Below, piece after piece: positions 44,323 through 58,228 of a DNA stretch of 64,000 bases. Positions within the stretch are counted from its first letter, which is position 1. Each line of letters starts with the position of its first letter. The notes beneath the pieces were generated by a model. It worked only from the letters and a program-made list of their open reading frames with translations. It searched no databases and was not told the origin of the DNA. Made by a program: the position numbers and the translations under genes. This DNA comes from Polymyxa betae (lineage: Eukaryota > Endomyxa > Phytomyxea > Plasmodiophorida > Plasmodiophoridae): NCBI GenBank assembly GCA_003693705.1, contig RBZT01000125.1, positions 62,001 to 126,000 of the forward strand, read 5' to 3'.

Positions 44323-47300
44323 ATGTCGTCCAGTGTCAGGCCTCGCCCTATCCGACATCGGGTAGGAGATCCGGGCCATATTGTAGTGTCGTCAGGTCGG
44401 ACAGCATCGCCCAATGGCGCCCGGCGGTTGGAGTCGGCGTCGTCGCGCGCACCGCCGCGCCAACATGTCTTCGTCCAGCGCCATCATTCTCAGCAGTCGA
44501 CGCTTGATTTGAATATTCGAATGCGGATGCATATCCAACACCTCATAAAAGATCCCGAAATTGTGGATCGATGCTTGTCTGATGACAGGTTAAGATCTTT
44601 GTTCTTGACCAATTTAGCTGAATTTAACTCGGAACTTGGCCGATTAATGGATGTGTAGGTCTACAGCGATTTAAAAATACTGTTTCAAATGTGCCTAATG
44701 TCAAACAGGCTTGCAGATGGGCCCAATCATGACACCAAGTTTCATCAAACGGACTTATTTACGGCGACCAAACCATTTCCTTTAAATGAACCTAAGACCC
44801 CTAATCATTCAAACCTGGACAAATCATACGATGATTGGGATGGTTCACCACCTGAACCATCAGCCGCACCACGACCTTCGTCGCCTTACCATCGATCTGC
44901 CAGTGATTTAGCAGCTTCCGTCCAGCTTCAAGACGCATTTCTTATTGCTGAATCCGAAGATCCGCCATATGAGAATCACATCAAGACTTGCCCTAAGCCA
45001 CTATACTTTTCTACAAATCCAGCTATCCATGTTCCGGTTGACAACAGCAGAGAAATTCTTAAAAGGAAATCTACAAACTCTGATGACAGCGACTTCCGTG
45101 CAAATCATTGTGAATCAGCGTTCGCCGTTCCAAGCCCGATAAGTCATCCACCGCCCCGAGATATACTCGATTCTTTTCTGCAGCAGCAAGAGTTGGCCAA
45201 TTCTCGTCAATATGACGCCGTCCAGGCATCGCTCCGACAATTTCGTGAAGAGATTAGCACTGTTCGGGAGTCAGATTCCGCTCGTGACGACCACTTTCGT
45301 CGCTCTTTGTCCCAAATTGAGCGCCACATGGCTGAACTTCAACAACGAACTGATGACTACTTCAACCGTGTTAACGAGCAGATTGGTGATGCCTGCATTC
45401 AATTCAACGAAATTCGCGAGCTTTCGAATTTACGAAATAGATCGTCTTCAAAGCGGATTGCTCATTCTGAGCTGAACGTATGCTCTCTTTTTATCCATAT
45501 CTGGAATCTGATAGAGTTTGATAGGTCATGAAGCCGGTCAGTGGAGAATCAAAATATTGCAAAGGGTTTGATTACACTGCAATGTCCAAACAGATTGATC
45601 AACTTCGAGACGAGCTGATCGAGCTCAAATATAATGAGCCGGTTGCGATTTCAAGAGTCACTCTAGATATGATTCAACACGAAAGGAAATTATTTGCTAA
45701 TAGCATCGAATTTGCAAAAACGCCAGAAGATAGCCAAAGGAAAACGAAGCCGCGATCAAGAAAAAATACCAGATTAGCTAAGGAGAACGCCGATCCGAAT
45801 ACGTCCCAGTTTTTTACCAATCTAATGATGAATATTGGTGCGACTTCTGCAAAGCAGGTGGCTAACTCTGACTTAGCGAATCGACCATACGTTAGGCAAA
45901 CTCGGTCTCGGCCACAATACCTTGACGAATATATTAAAGAAATCCATTCTAAACAACTCCCGAGGCCTGAACTAAACGCGATTGATGAACCTGTTCGAGT
46001 CCAATACCGCTCGTCAAGTCCTGCACAAAAACAGATAGCAAGCTCAAATTCTGCAAAGTCGAACGCAGAGATTCAGTCCGAACGACTGGAATGTGATCAA
46101 GCGACGATAACAGAATCAGTACTGTGTCGGACTGACTCTGCGACATCTCCTCCTCCTCCTTTCATCCTGAATGAGCAAGCTGATGACAATGCTGTAAACC
46201 AACTGGCTCCTGTTCCTTTTTCGGTTTGTCAAATGCCTAATTTTCTATGATCGAATTAAACTTGTCAATAGATCTTAGATTTGGAGCCTTTTGAGGAGAT
46301 CAACGATGTTTCTGTTGCTTGTGATTTCTTATCAAGAACAAAAACAAATACCCATACCACTCCAAATAACCCTTATCTGGTCAATATCAATGACGAGACT
46401 CTACTTACCTTAATCTTGCAGATGTTCTCTGCATCTATCTTGTCTGAAACCAGAACCTGTAAAGATCAAACAAAATACTCGAAGTCTCCCGAATCATCCG
46501 ATACAATACCGACGCCGTTGGTTAAGGTCTCGGTAGATGTCATTACTTCACTTAGTATTGGCTCTGAGGTCACGTTTCCTCGCCTTTCAGTTGAAGTCTT
46601 GAACACTGCTTCAAAATATATCATTTATGCTGAACCATGTACCCCTTCGCTTTCAGATGAGATGTCATCATGTGTCGAATCTGAATGTGATTACGATGCG
46701 CAAGCAACGGAGCCAGACAGAATCGGTGACGATACATGCTGGGACTCAAAATACGATTCAAAAGAACAGCTACTTACTGTTATACCTGTATCACCTAGGC
46801 TGAGACAAAACAACGCTAGGCGTTCGCTATCCCCACGAGGTCTCGAGCTTCGGTTATCATCACCAAGCAGGTCTGTTGCCGAAGCCGAAGTTGTCAAAGT
46901 TGAAGAATTTGCATCCCATAATGGAATGCACCTTGAGGAATATGAAGAAATTCAAGATGATGACGTTTTAGCCGAATCTCAGCTGGTACAGCCGTTTGTT
47001 CAAAAAGGTGCATGTTTTGTGAGCGATTAGTCCATGGTCTGAAATTTTTCCAGATATTGTCGAAGTCATGATAATCGTGTCTCCCGAAATCGATGAGGTT
47101 TCTGTTGCCATCAAGATCGTAGATCTACCTTCAATTTGCTTTGGACCGCGACTGTTTAGGTAATTAATTTGGTTTGTTTGAATGGTTATGTTATTTATTG
47201 TTGGTGATAAAGGAATAGAGTTTCTGCTGTCGAGCTAGAACAAGAAATTGTTCCCCAAGAGAACCTTTCGTCAAGCGAACTCGAATGCGACATTCAGTCA

Positions 47301-47692
47301 GAAGAATCTGGCCTGGTATGCCCGCAAATGGCAATCAGCAAATCTAATGTCCAAAACAAGTCGTTGGTCTCTTATATACAGGGCTTTATCAGTGACAGAT
47401 CTGTTTCGAGTGAAGAGTCCGATAATTCCAGCACCACAGGTTAATATTCTCTTGTTTCATTCGTTCTTTTTTTTTTAATTTGGAAAAAGAAACAGATACT
47501 GATAGCGTAATGCTCGGGTTCGGTTCCGTATTTTCATCAGGCGAAATCATGCCATCAAACAAAGATGGATATAGCGACGGCGAAGTTGCGTCCTCTGCGC
47601 TTTTCGGTAATCGGATGTTACTAGGTCTGCATTTTCTAATTCCGAAGCCATTCCTAAACCCCATTTCCAGGTTATTTGTCAGATTCTACTGA
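44323..47692 (+). CDS. Coiled-coil, largely disordered protein; possibly TALPID3-like (centriolar)
   Basis: Several large exons. The first is basic with a helical end (MRMHIQHLIKDPEIVDRCLS). The second, joined in phase over a 51-base intron, is disordered and then forms a long coiled coil (DSFLQQQELANSRQYDAVQA, SLSQIERHMAELQQRTDDYF). The third has KQIDQLRDELIELKYN and PQYLDEYIKEIHSKQL. A later one contains ETLLTLILQMFSASILSE, and the C-terminus is acidic with GEIMPSNKDGYSDGEVASS, in the style of centrosomal and ciliary scaffolds. This order, with mid-protein coiled coil and Ser/Glu-rich 'S-D/E-G-E' tail, loosely recalls TALPID3 (KIAA0586), which is needed for ciliogenesis, but no block is diagnostic. 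Near 47690 the 3' end is approximate. It is convergent with the large deubiquitinase gene. Confidence 0.55.
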
Positions 47693-47867
47693 TACTGGAT
47701 CCCTTGAATAATTCTCTTCATATCCAAGTTTGGATTGAATTGCAAGCGCTAAATTAAAACTTAAATCTCCATCTATACTATTGGTCCAGGATTTCTCTAA
47801 TTGATTTGCAATAAAACAAGGACTCGAGCTACATATTATGTAGATTAACTTAATATTGTATATTATG

Positions 47868-50800
47868 TCAGCGATCCAATGCCGTTAAAGAAGGGTGAGA
47901 CTCAGTGGGTTCATCTTCGGTTCTATCGGCATCCGTTCCGGTCCTTCTTTTTTTGACACTACCACTGCTTCGAACAGAAGATGTATCATTATCGCTACTA
48001 AGGCAATAGCAGATTGATATGCAGCAAGGAGGATTTCGCTTGCCGTTTTACCTAATATTCTCCATATCACTTAAATCGTGCGCTTCTTCACCCTCAAAAC
48101 CAGATGATCCATTTAAGGGTCTACATATATTTCAGTTGGCGGTATATACGCACAATAAAATGTCAAACTTCGTTGGCACATGACGTTCGCGGAATGATTC
48201 CCCATTCAAATAAGGATTAGGTTGTTGATAATGATAATCGGAAGGCATCGGATCGTCATTGAGATCGTCAGCAGGAGAATCTGGATCAGAGGAGGACAGT
48301 GAGATGGCATTATCCAAATCATCTCCAGGATTCGCTGCAAAAGGGACCTGTTCGAAATTGAGGAACGAGGCCAATAATCTGTTTTCAAGACTAACCTGTA
48401 AATGCCGCCGCAGCAATTCTATCGCAGTTAGACAAGAAGAAGGAGATGGATCTGCGGAATGGCTTGGGCTGGACAAAGAGGAATTTAGTTGATACGAATG
48501 CTGGTCATAATAGCCTGTGAAAGAATTAGAGTTTGATGTTCACACAAACAAGGCCATTTACGCTGCATCCATGGAATCATCCATTCGCAATGTTGCCGCA
48601 CCGAAGCCATATGATGTGCCAGAGGTTCGCATACAACCATACTCCGAAGCAAAAGTCGAATAGATACGAAGGTGAAAGCAGGATGCCCAGATGAGAACGA
48701 TTTTAATTGGAAAAGAATTCCATTTTCTGGAGACATGAGGTCGCGAATGCGAATTATCTGATTCAAAGTCAGAAGATGTAAAGTTTATCGGAGAATGCAA
48801 CCTGTAAGGAATCCGGAATTTGAACTACTCCATGCAACAAGTCAAAATACGGCTTGACTTGTTCGGCGGTCGCCTTAACGATGCCATCAATTATCATCTT
48901 GTTAATGGGAGCAACATGTTGTGGATTCTCCCAACTCCTACAAACAACTGTCAATGATAGCGGGACGAATGAAACAGTAAAACCTATGGGTTAATATATC
49001 GACGATGCCTTGAATATCTCCGCCCATCAATAAAGCTCTTTCATAGAACAATTCGGAATTCAGGATCTGCAGATCTTCATGCCCTAGCATTGAAAGAGGA
49101 CCAGGAAGACTGCTCACTGGACGAGACATGTTGACTCCGTAACAGCCTAAAGCCAGTTAGACAGGCACGAATATACCACGAACATTACTTCGAACTAAAA
49201 TCCCCATGATGCTATACACAGCCCGTAAATCTGGCTGTACTATTCGGTTGCCCATGATGGTGGAATGTTTCGGGAAATGGTGCAACATTGTATCACGCCC
49301 CAAAATCAGATGACCTGGCAACGTTTAGATAGAAATTTAACTTGAGACCCTGAGTGAACTTACCAAGACGAGCAATAGTGGCTTGTGAAATCAAAAACTG
49401 CCTTGCGTAGATACCCGAATTAGCCCATCGTAAAATGACAGAAAACCTGAAGCAGATTGATCAGTGATGGAAAGGCTCAGAAAATGCACGAACAGTTGGT
49501 GGAATCGTAACCAGTGCCGTGAGCACGTATCGACAAGTTTCAAAAGCGAAACCACGACTTCTTGGCTCAAAGTCTGAGGGGTTGCCAGCTACATTCAATC
49601 TTAATATTCATGTCGGAAAACGATCAAGCACAGACATGGTTGAAATAGCCGTCGTCTTCGCCGCATGGTTCATCATAAACAGATTCGGAATAAGGCGGCG
49701 GAGTCTGATCGGAGCTGACCGGAGGGGTATCATGAATGGAAACCTTCTCTAAACATGAAGCCAATAACTCTGAAAATGCTTCTCGGATATTCTAAGACAG
49801 AAGTGAGAAAAGGATCACCCAGCAGAGTGTACTGTGAGCCAACCTTATCACGACAAGATAGAAGAAGGTCGTTGATCAACACTAAACGGGTCCCGAACTC
49901 TTTAAGGATCCATGTGGACATATTGATATCAGCAATTGCATGCGATATGAGCACTGAGAGCGCAATACAACAATCGCTGGATCCCAAAATACTACGGGGT
50001 ACCACCTCCAAGTTGAACCTTGCTAGTAGCTAGAAGGGAATTAGTAATAAAGCAGTATTTTAGCACACAAATGGAACGCACCTTGAGAGACAAAATTTGA
50101 TCCTGATTTCGAGTAGGCAGCAATAGAATCTCCTTAATAAACTGCATTGAGAGCGGGTCGAATAGCTGCCGATCGCGGAAGAAAAGCTTGTTATTTTCGG
50201 AAATGTCGCGAACAAGAGCAGTTGGAATTTTTGGCTACAAAGAGTTTAGTTGAATGTTTGTTCAGCATTGCATACTGATGAAGTACCTCCGATTTAGTTT
50301 CAAGTGATTTATCGGCATCATCAGGTAAACGATCATAAACAAGCATGTAGGCATTTTTCATATTGTCATCACCGCCAAACGCCTAATAATCGATCAGACC
50401 GAATCAATTGGGGCTACATTCCAAGCAAACCTCTTCTCCTAATTTATCAACAGAAAACCTTCGAACGATCTGGTCATTGAACTCGAGCCAAACATTTCCA
50501 GGCGACGATCGGTCTTTGATATAACTGAAATAATGCCCAGCATCGGCCGTACCAATATGGATAATGACACCGACCAGTTCATATTCCAAAGGCCTGCACA
50601 AGTACACAAAGTTAAAAGGAGGCCATTATAACTGCGGACAACCGACTTCGAATGCATATCTGAAGACGAGCTGGCAGGGGACAGCGCCTGCTTTGTATAC
50701 GGCTCCATATTGATTCGTAGAGGGAACTCAAATCGACTGTTCAACTTCTCATTCATAAAGGTCTCGAAATTTAACTCGAATCTGCAGAGGAAATGATGAG

Positions 50801-53800
50801 CTTCAGAGGGAGGGTCGGCACCATTTCATTGACCGTTTCAGATGAAAGATGAGCGTTTGTGGAAGATTATCGAGCACAACGCGTTTCAGGGTTGTCTCAG
50901 TTCGAACGCCACAGGCATCACATTCAACACCGCTGAGCTTCTCACTAGCAGCATACGCCTCCAGCGATTCCGACAGGTTTTTGAAACCTTTCACCTAAAT
51001 CCGACTCTTAATATCGACATATAAGAGATGCCAGACAGATAACAGACCTGAAGTGACACGTTGGAAAAATCTTCGAAACGCTCCCTGATTGATCCACATC
51101 CGCCCTGACAAAGCATCTGGTTGCATAACCGTCCTCCAAATACATCTTTCAGCAGGGTTTCATGCTTGCTGCCCTTCAGCGCCAACTCGATTCGGTCAAC
51201 AAGAACGTTAAAGAATTCTTGAGCGTCCTGCTGAACACGAACATCAATGGGCGCTCCAGATTCATCTGTAAACGCCAGATTACGAAACCGAATCAGAACC
51301 TCAACAAACTTGCCTGTATAAGCGCCACAGAATCCGGATGTATCGAAAGCGGCACACGATGATATCGCCATGTTGGCCAGCATGATCTGTAGCTGATGCA
51401 GGAGCATGCGATGGTTCCGAATCGTATCGGATGGAGGCGGCTCATCGGGGCAAACGGCCTCGATCAGGCCGTTTCTCAGCGCTGGGATCATGAACAGTTG
51501 CGATACCAAAGCGTTCATATAACAGGTCGTCCCTTGATTGACCAGCCCGGTATATCCAACCGGGCTACGAACGACTTTTTCAGGTTCATATTCCCATCCA
51601 CGACGAATGCAGGCTTCTTCGGCCTGTTCGTGGGACTCCGGAGAGCAAAATACAAAGAGACAATGCAGAGCGCGCCCAAGATTGTCCTGCGAGCTCGAGC
51701 ACAGCAATGATACGCAGGAGAATGCCGCACGACGAGTCGGAGTTGAGCGACATTTTGGTAACTCTGATGAGCCGATTCCGAACAGGCAATCGTTTAACAG
51801 AACTTCAATGGCTCCAATCAGACCTGCTCGTTGACACAGCGACTGATGCGATGAACATAGCACAGTCAGAATGTCGATAATACCCAGCAGTAACTCGTCA
51901 GTTAGTGGAGATGAAAGTGTACCAGGTTGTTCAACAGAAACATGAATCTTGAGGGCTTGAACGAAACGGTCAACCAACGATTCATATTTCTCTGGGCTGA
52001 TGGGAGCAGCAGCAAATCGCTCAAGCAACAGCTTTTTCAGAAGACCGAAGAATTGCCCACTTGGTGAACTTTCGATCACGCGCAGCTGCGACTGTAAATA
52101 ATCGAGAATCAGCGAATGGAATTCTTCACGCTGCTGGCAAATGCAATACAGCGTCGATTGCATCTGCTCTCGAATAGCCCGGACATGGCAAACCAGGGGA
52201 GCGTATAGGGCGGCCAGCACGGTCTCTGATTGCAGATGCCGATAAAACGTATCGGGGACGGTCAGCGAAATCCATTTCAGCAGTTGCAGATCAAAATGGA
52301 TGGCGCACGTCGCTGACCAGGCCGAGCGGGTTGTATCCGATGATGACATACGAAGCGCTAAATTAACTGAGCGATCAAGGATGTCATCGAAACGTAGCCA
52401 TGGAAGCCTTTTCTCAAATAGGGATGAAGCGGAATCCGATCCAGATGATTCGTTACGGATCATGGTCTGATACGCACTGGCCAACACCAGAACTGATTTC
52501 AGCAGCAACGCCAAACAGAAAAATGCCACATCGTCATTGCCGTCTAAGGCTGGCCCGTTCAGGAAGACATTGTACAGATGACGGAATCCTCCCGTTTCGA
52601 TGAATGTCGTCGCCCATTCAGTGCACTTGGCGACGTGGTCGGGAGCGGTTTCGTCGGCACTTGTAGCCAGGACAGCGGCGTTGCCAAGCTGGGACGATTT
52701 CGAGGACGTCGAGGCCGAATCTAAACGACGTTCAGGACCTAAATTGTGACGGCATTGTAGTCACCGCTCGTATCGCCGGCGTCTTCGTCCTCGTCGTCGG
52801 TGTTTTCGTCGAATAAACCCGTCATCACATCAATGTCCATATCAGTCCAATCGCTGTTGCTGATGGCGCCCTGGATAATCTGCAGCGAGTACATCAACCT
52901 GAATGCCGACTTCATATCGAAGACCGATTCCCAGTACGACTCAGAAAGTTCAGTGAGTTCTAGAATGACAAATGAGAATGGTCTTGAAAACAGAGTCAGT
53001 TTGATCACCCGCTGTGGCGGTCATCTTATCCAGCTCCATAATTTGCCGTCTCAGGGTCGGATTGGTCGGAATCGACATCAATAGGCGCCAAACCTGGCCC
53101 GAAATCCGATGATCTCCCAATTCCAACGCTCGGAACAATGTGGCGAAATAATCAGGACAGCTCGACAGAATGTCGCGTGCGGAACCCGACGCCATATCGT
53201 TGGTCGTCTGGAAACCATCGATATCTTGGTCGAAACCCTAAAACAAACACAAAGTAAATTCTTTGAATCAACGATTCTATGTAAACATTCGACCTGTGAA
53301 CAGAGCCTATGGATGTCCTGCCAGAAGAGATCCGGGCAGCTATTGGCGGCCTGTGTGTATAGCTGGACGCAATTCGACAGTGTGAAATTGCAGTTTCCGG
53401 ATGCATACTCGTTCAGGAACATCTTCGCGTTAGCTGGCCCATCCGGACAGACCACTTTGGCGACACTAGACACCGAGAGGAAGCTTTTCAACTAAAGGAA
53501 ATGGATTATAGAAATCGCTGCGTAACAAGAGCCTTGGCATACTTGTTGATGTGTTAGAGCGCTGGAACCTCGGGAGAACGCGTGAAAGAACCGACAGACA
53601 GCGGAATAGGCTGTAGGGTTTAGAGTGCTGTGAGATGTCAACAATCTGGATGAATTCGAATTCCAGTCAGATGCCGATGAACGTTTGACCGTGCACATCA
53701 GATGTAGTGTGTGCGGCTACATAACATTCATTCGGCAAATGAGGGACCAGTACAGCTCAAAGATTACCTGTTGGTTGCGAAAAGCGAACGCCCCATGTGC

Positions 53801-56800
53801 CCCGACGACCTGCCTCTTTTGTCGTTTTTTCTTGGGCGTGATCACTTCGCACCCGTTTCGAAACGGGTTGCAGATTTCCTCGATAGATCGATCATCTTCC
53901 AATAACGAGAGCTCGGCACCGTTTAAGAACATACGAACGTGATGGACCTCGGCGCCGATTTTCGAAGCGATCATCTTACGCAGCCAGTGCAAGCTAGCTC
54001 GGGCAGGTTGCACGATTACAAATGAGGGTGCTCCCGAACATGTAATTCGGAAGGATATCGACGAATCATCGCCATTCAGACCAGTTAACATTCGGCTATG
54101 GCTGAAGCTCTTCGAATCTAACTCGGCACAATCTGCCATGAGATGCGAGATAAGACGAAGGAGCCGTCGAATTCGCGGGAGATCGCGAGAGTCAATGAAA
54201 TCGGTCATCCTTCGCATAATGTCTGTGATGTAATCCAGACGACGGCCACAGTAAAGCTGATTTAAAAATGCAATCGTTGAGCAAGAGACTTTCCTGTCAG
54301 TTGTTTCCAGCAGAAGCTTCCAGATGAAATCAATCCCATCCGGTTCCGGTGCTACGAGCTGATAGGGTGGGCCACAAATTTTCTCATTCGCGGAATTGAC
54401 TCGGAAAAAGTAATGTTCAATGCATGCATAAGCGGCTTGGGATATTTCTGAAGATTTCAACGAGCACAGCTTGTGAATAAATAAGTGATTGACGGCGTCT
54501 GTAGTGCACTTCTTGGAACCACATTCAGATGAACCAAGATCCTCGACAATTTCCTGGAACCATTCGAAAGCGAGATCTTTCTGCTTTGCTGATATCGCTC
54601 GTACGAAGAGAGCATCCCAAAGAATGTCGATTTGTTCACTGGAAAGGCAGGTGGTCGATTCTGACAGAATATATTTCAAAAACCCGAGCCGAATTCCGAG
54701 ATTCTCCATATATGAGCATCCAGATTGATTGAACTCCTCCTTGTCAAAAGTGTCACTATTAACATCAGCTGATTTTGCCTGAACCAGATCTTGAGCGCTG
54801 CCGACGAACGCAACCAATTCATCAAATACGGATTTGAGGAGTTGACAACGGGTGACGAGCCAATCGAGGAGTTCCGAGCGGGACGAATAGAGCGGCGGCA
54901 AATCTTCCGATTGTGTTTGCTGGCCTGGAATCCCGCTGCCAGGAGCCGGGCCAACAGACTGAGCGCCACTGCTACCGAAAAGCACATTACCAATATAGCC
55001 GCCGTGCGATGAGCCAGCAGAAATGGCACTCCCTGGAGTTCCGTTCATGAGCGCGTTTCGGTAAAGCAGGTTATCGATGGCGGCTCTATCACGCAACGAC
55101 ATCGCAACGTTCTGAACGAACCGCATGTTCTGTATGACACTGATGCGCTCGGGAATATTTCTGGTGGCGAGCACGACGAATTTGATTCGTTGACCAAGCA
55201 AGATCGTTTCCTTGGAGGTGCCCTTATCAGACAGGGACATACTGGGCCTCCTCAATGCGGTGTTAGGCTGCGACGAGAGCTGCAGCATTTTTTCGAGGCG
55301 GATTCGCGCCTCTTTGGCAAGCTCCGATGATCCACCCTGCATGGCTTTCCACATCAAATTAAGAGCGGTAGAGTCGTCGCGATGCAGCCGCCGAATCATG
55401 TCGAGAGTATGTACGACGTAATCTTTCTGGTCGACGTCGCTTACGAGCTGTAACAAATGCGAAACATGATCATCGGATAGGTCGAAAGCGATCTCGTCAA
55501 GAACCGTGTAAAGAATCTGAGTAGCAGATTCGTCCTGCCAACGCATCGAGCGTTTAATTGCGTTCCAGATAAGGTCAAGATGATCAGTCGTCATCTGCCC
55601 TTCGGAGCACATAAACCGAAGAAGTTCGCTGGCCCGTTTCATGAGCTGTGGATGAGCGTGTTCGCCAAATGCATCCTCCCAGACGCCGTTATCGTCCATC
55701 CACTTGATAAACGCCTTTGAATCTAGCCACTGCCAGCGGTAAGCTGCCCACCCGCAATCAGTGGCGCTGGGGCTGGAGCGGTTGAAGGAATCTCGGCTCT
55801 TGCAGATGTGCATCGTGTCGTGCAGAAACTCCATACCATTTAACTGACGTTCAACGATCGGAGATCGGAATCGTTTAAGAGCCATGCTGAGCTCGAATTC
55901 GTCGAGTCGACGAGCGATTTCAATCTTGGACGATATTCGAAGTAGTGGCGTGCGAATCACCAAGACAAACTCACTGAGAAATTCTTTGCTAAGCGGTCGC
56001 ATTTCGACGTCGTTTAATTCGAGGATTCTGTCAAACAGCACTTTGCAACACTCCCCAATGACCTCGTTGGCGTAAACCTTCGACATCACAGGAGCAGTCT
56101 GCCTTAGGATGAAGGCGACCGAGCGAATTTCATCCAACGATGCGTGTGGCGCAGACTGAATACGCTTACAAAGAAGCCGGAAGCCGTCAGCCTCGGCAAA
56201 ACATGAAACAACATGAGGCAACAAATCGCCACCCATGATAGGACCCCGATACATCGCAAAAACGTTGTCCCGGTCTTTGGAATCGTTAATGCGCCACTCT
56301 TCAGGATACATAATCTCGACACCAGCTGATGGTCGCCCTCCAACGGCGACTGATAAATGCGGCTGCAAACGGGCACTGGTCCTTGGTAGCCACTCGTTGT
56401 ATGCAGAAGCCCAGCCGTCATATGAAACCTGTACAAGACCTTCCTGCTGTTGAACAGCAACTATTTGAGCTGTATACCATTTTCCTATATGGTCGATACA
56501 ATCGACTTTCGAGCCGACTGTTAGAGCTTGACGCCATTCTTCAATGGGGTCGGGAAGAGGTGCGTCCAGGCTCGATAGGAACGGAGACATAATGGGAATG
56601 GCTTTCTCTGAAACCAGTACACCAAAACGTTGTGATTGGAGCTCGATTAGCGGTCGATGATGCGAGAACGACAAGATTTTTGTGGCTTGGCAGACTCCTT
56701 CCGGATCTAGCCAATGGCAAAATGAGTTACGTCTCAGCTGGGTCGCCCAATGATTCTGTAGAACAGGAATCGCTTCACAGTCCGCTTCTTTCGTTCGTCG

Positions 56801-57323
56801 ATGATCGAATGTGTTATAGACATTGACATTTCGGTCGGTTAATATACGAAGTATGTGCATTGCTAGAAGGACAAAGCGGTAATCTCGTCGACAGAGTAAA
56901 TCAAGCGCCATCTGCACGAGTGACTCCAAAATATGCAGGATTGCTTGTAGCGAGTGGTTAGTAGCCGGGTATCCTGGAGACCCAGGATTGACAATACTTT
57001 GCGTCATTCGGCCCTAAAATATCATTTTCAAACTTAGACCTGATAAGTAAAAGGCGCTGGTTAAAGCAGCAAAATAAGTCAAAAACAACACAAAACTTAG
57101 AAATACTTTGAACGAAGCTCAATGACAAACAAGCAGAGCTTACCATAAACCTGGCAATCGCCTCGAAAGACGCATCTGGCAGGTTTTTAACCTGATCGGC
57201 AATATGGCCGAGGCGAGTAGCCCATTCTAGTATTTCAGCCTGCGAGCCAGCTCCAGCTTCCACAGCATCGATTAGCTGCAAGATGTCTTCCAAAGAATAC
57301 CCGGTCGTCTCGTCCGAAGCCAT
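47868..57323 (-). CDS. Very large deubiquitinase of the USP9X/USP24 family
   Basis: A gene of about 9.4 kb, over twenty exons, with one exon of 1,096 residues (57007-53717). The N-terminal half is armadillo/HEAT-like helices. Near its start is a small beta-barrel segment (VGSKVDCIDHIGKWYTAQIV, SYDGWASAYNEWLPRTSARL; about 56345-56520) that looks like a tudor-knot or chromo-barrel. A ubiquitin-like stretch (SFVIVQPARASLHWLRKMIA; about 53870-54055) follows, as in USP9X. The catalytic domain has the Cys box GYTGLVNQGTTCYMNALVSQ (about 51490-51555), QQDAQEFFNVLVDRIE and the His box YELVGVIIHIGTADAGHYFS (about 50508-50586). A long helical C-terminal region ends in a disordered tail (KKRRTGTDADRTEDEP) at 47868. 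USP9X and USP24 deubiquitinate many substrates; which orthologue this is cannot be told by eye. One intron near 52740 is 26 or 78 bases depending on donor. Confidence 0.85.
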
Positions 57324-58228
57324 GGTTTCGTGCGACTAAACTGGAGCTCCGCTGAAATAACGTCGGCCGCTCCCGACTAGCTCGGCATGAACCAATATGG
57401 GAATGAGAGGCCACAATACGAAATGGAGAGACGCTGAATCTTACCCAGCAGTAAGAGGCAAGCAGACCAACTCACAGCAAGAAAAAATTGCAAAACCTCA
57501 CCAGAGAACAATGTCCGTAAGTTATTCTCGTCACCGTGACCGGCCCCAATGTCACTTTGATTCTAAACTTGTTGTGTCGTGCTTATTAGTAACCGAGCTG
57601 CCGCTGCGTAAACCGAAATTCGTAAGAACAAAGAGTGGATCATGATAGAGCCGTCGACTGTGACCCCCTAACTGTTGCAAATCATCCCCGTGGCAGCAAG
57701 TTTTTAACTCCAATCAAACGATTACGAAAGGCTAGCTTGGGGCTGTCCAATTTTGTCTGTTTGGCGTTTAAAGTTTGAACCGACTCCAAGCCCCAAAGTG
57801 ACATCAAAGCAGCGCTTTGATGAAAATTCGCAATAGAAAAAGACGTTCGCAAACATGAGCCCATGTTTAGGCTGGTGAGATCTCTTCACAAGTTTTACAG
57901 TAGCAAAAAAAATTGGTAGGACACTGAGAGCCAGAGAGCGGCAAAAAAAATTGGAAAAGTGCGATGAACTGCCGCTTTGCGTTATGCTCGACGCAGTTCG
58001 CGATTGGTAATAAATGTCTTTTACACGACTGTAACATTCACCGCGTACAACACGGCGTGATACGCTTGGGGCCTGACTTGTTTGCGTTCACTTTATTATT
58101 ATCTATCCTCTACAGCTTAGGAAATCGAAATCGCCTAATAGTCATATCGATGATTTGCTGGCAACTCCCAGGATACGATGCCTTATCAGCAGAGCGATCG
58201 CATAGCGACTTCCGGTAACATGAAGCTA
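57324..58228. other. Gene-poor stretch upstream of the deubiquitinase
   Basis: About 900 bases. It holds the deubiquitinase promoter (57324 onward) and the 3'UTR of the next minus-strand gene. The string GCAAAAAAAATTGG occurs twice, at about 57903 and 57941. The reading frames present show no conserved composition or splice logic. Confidence 0.3.
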
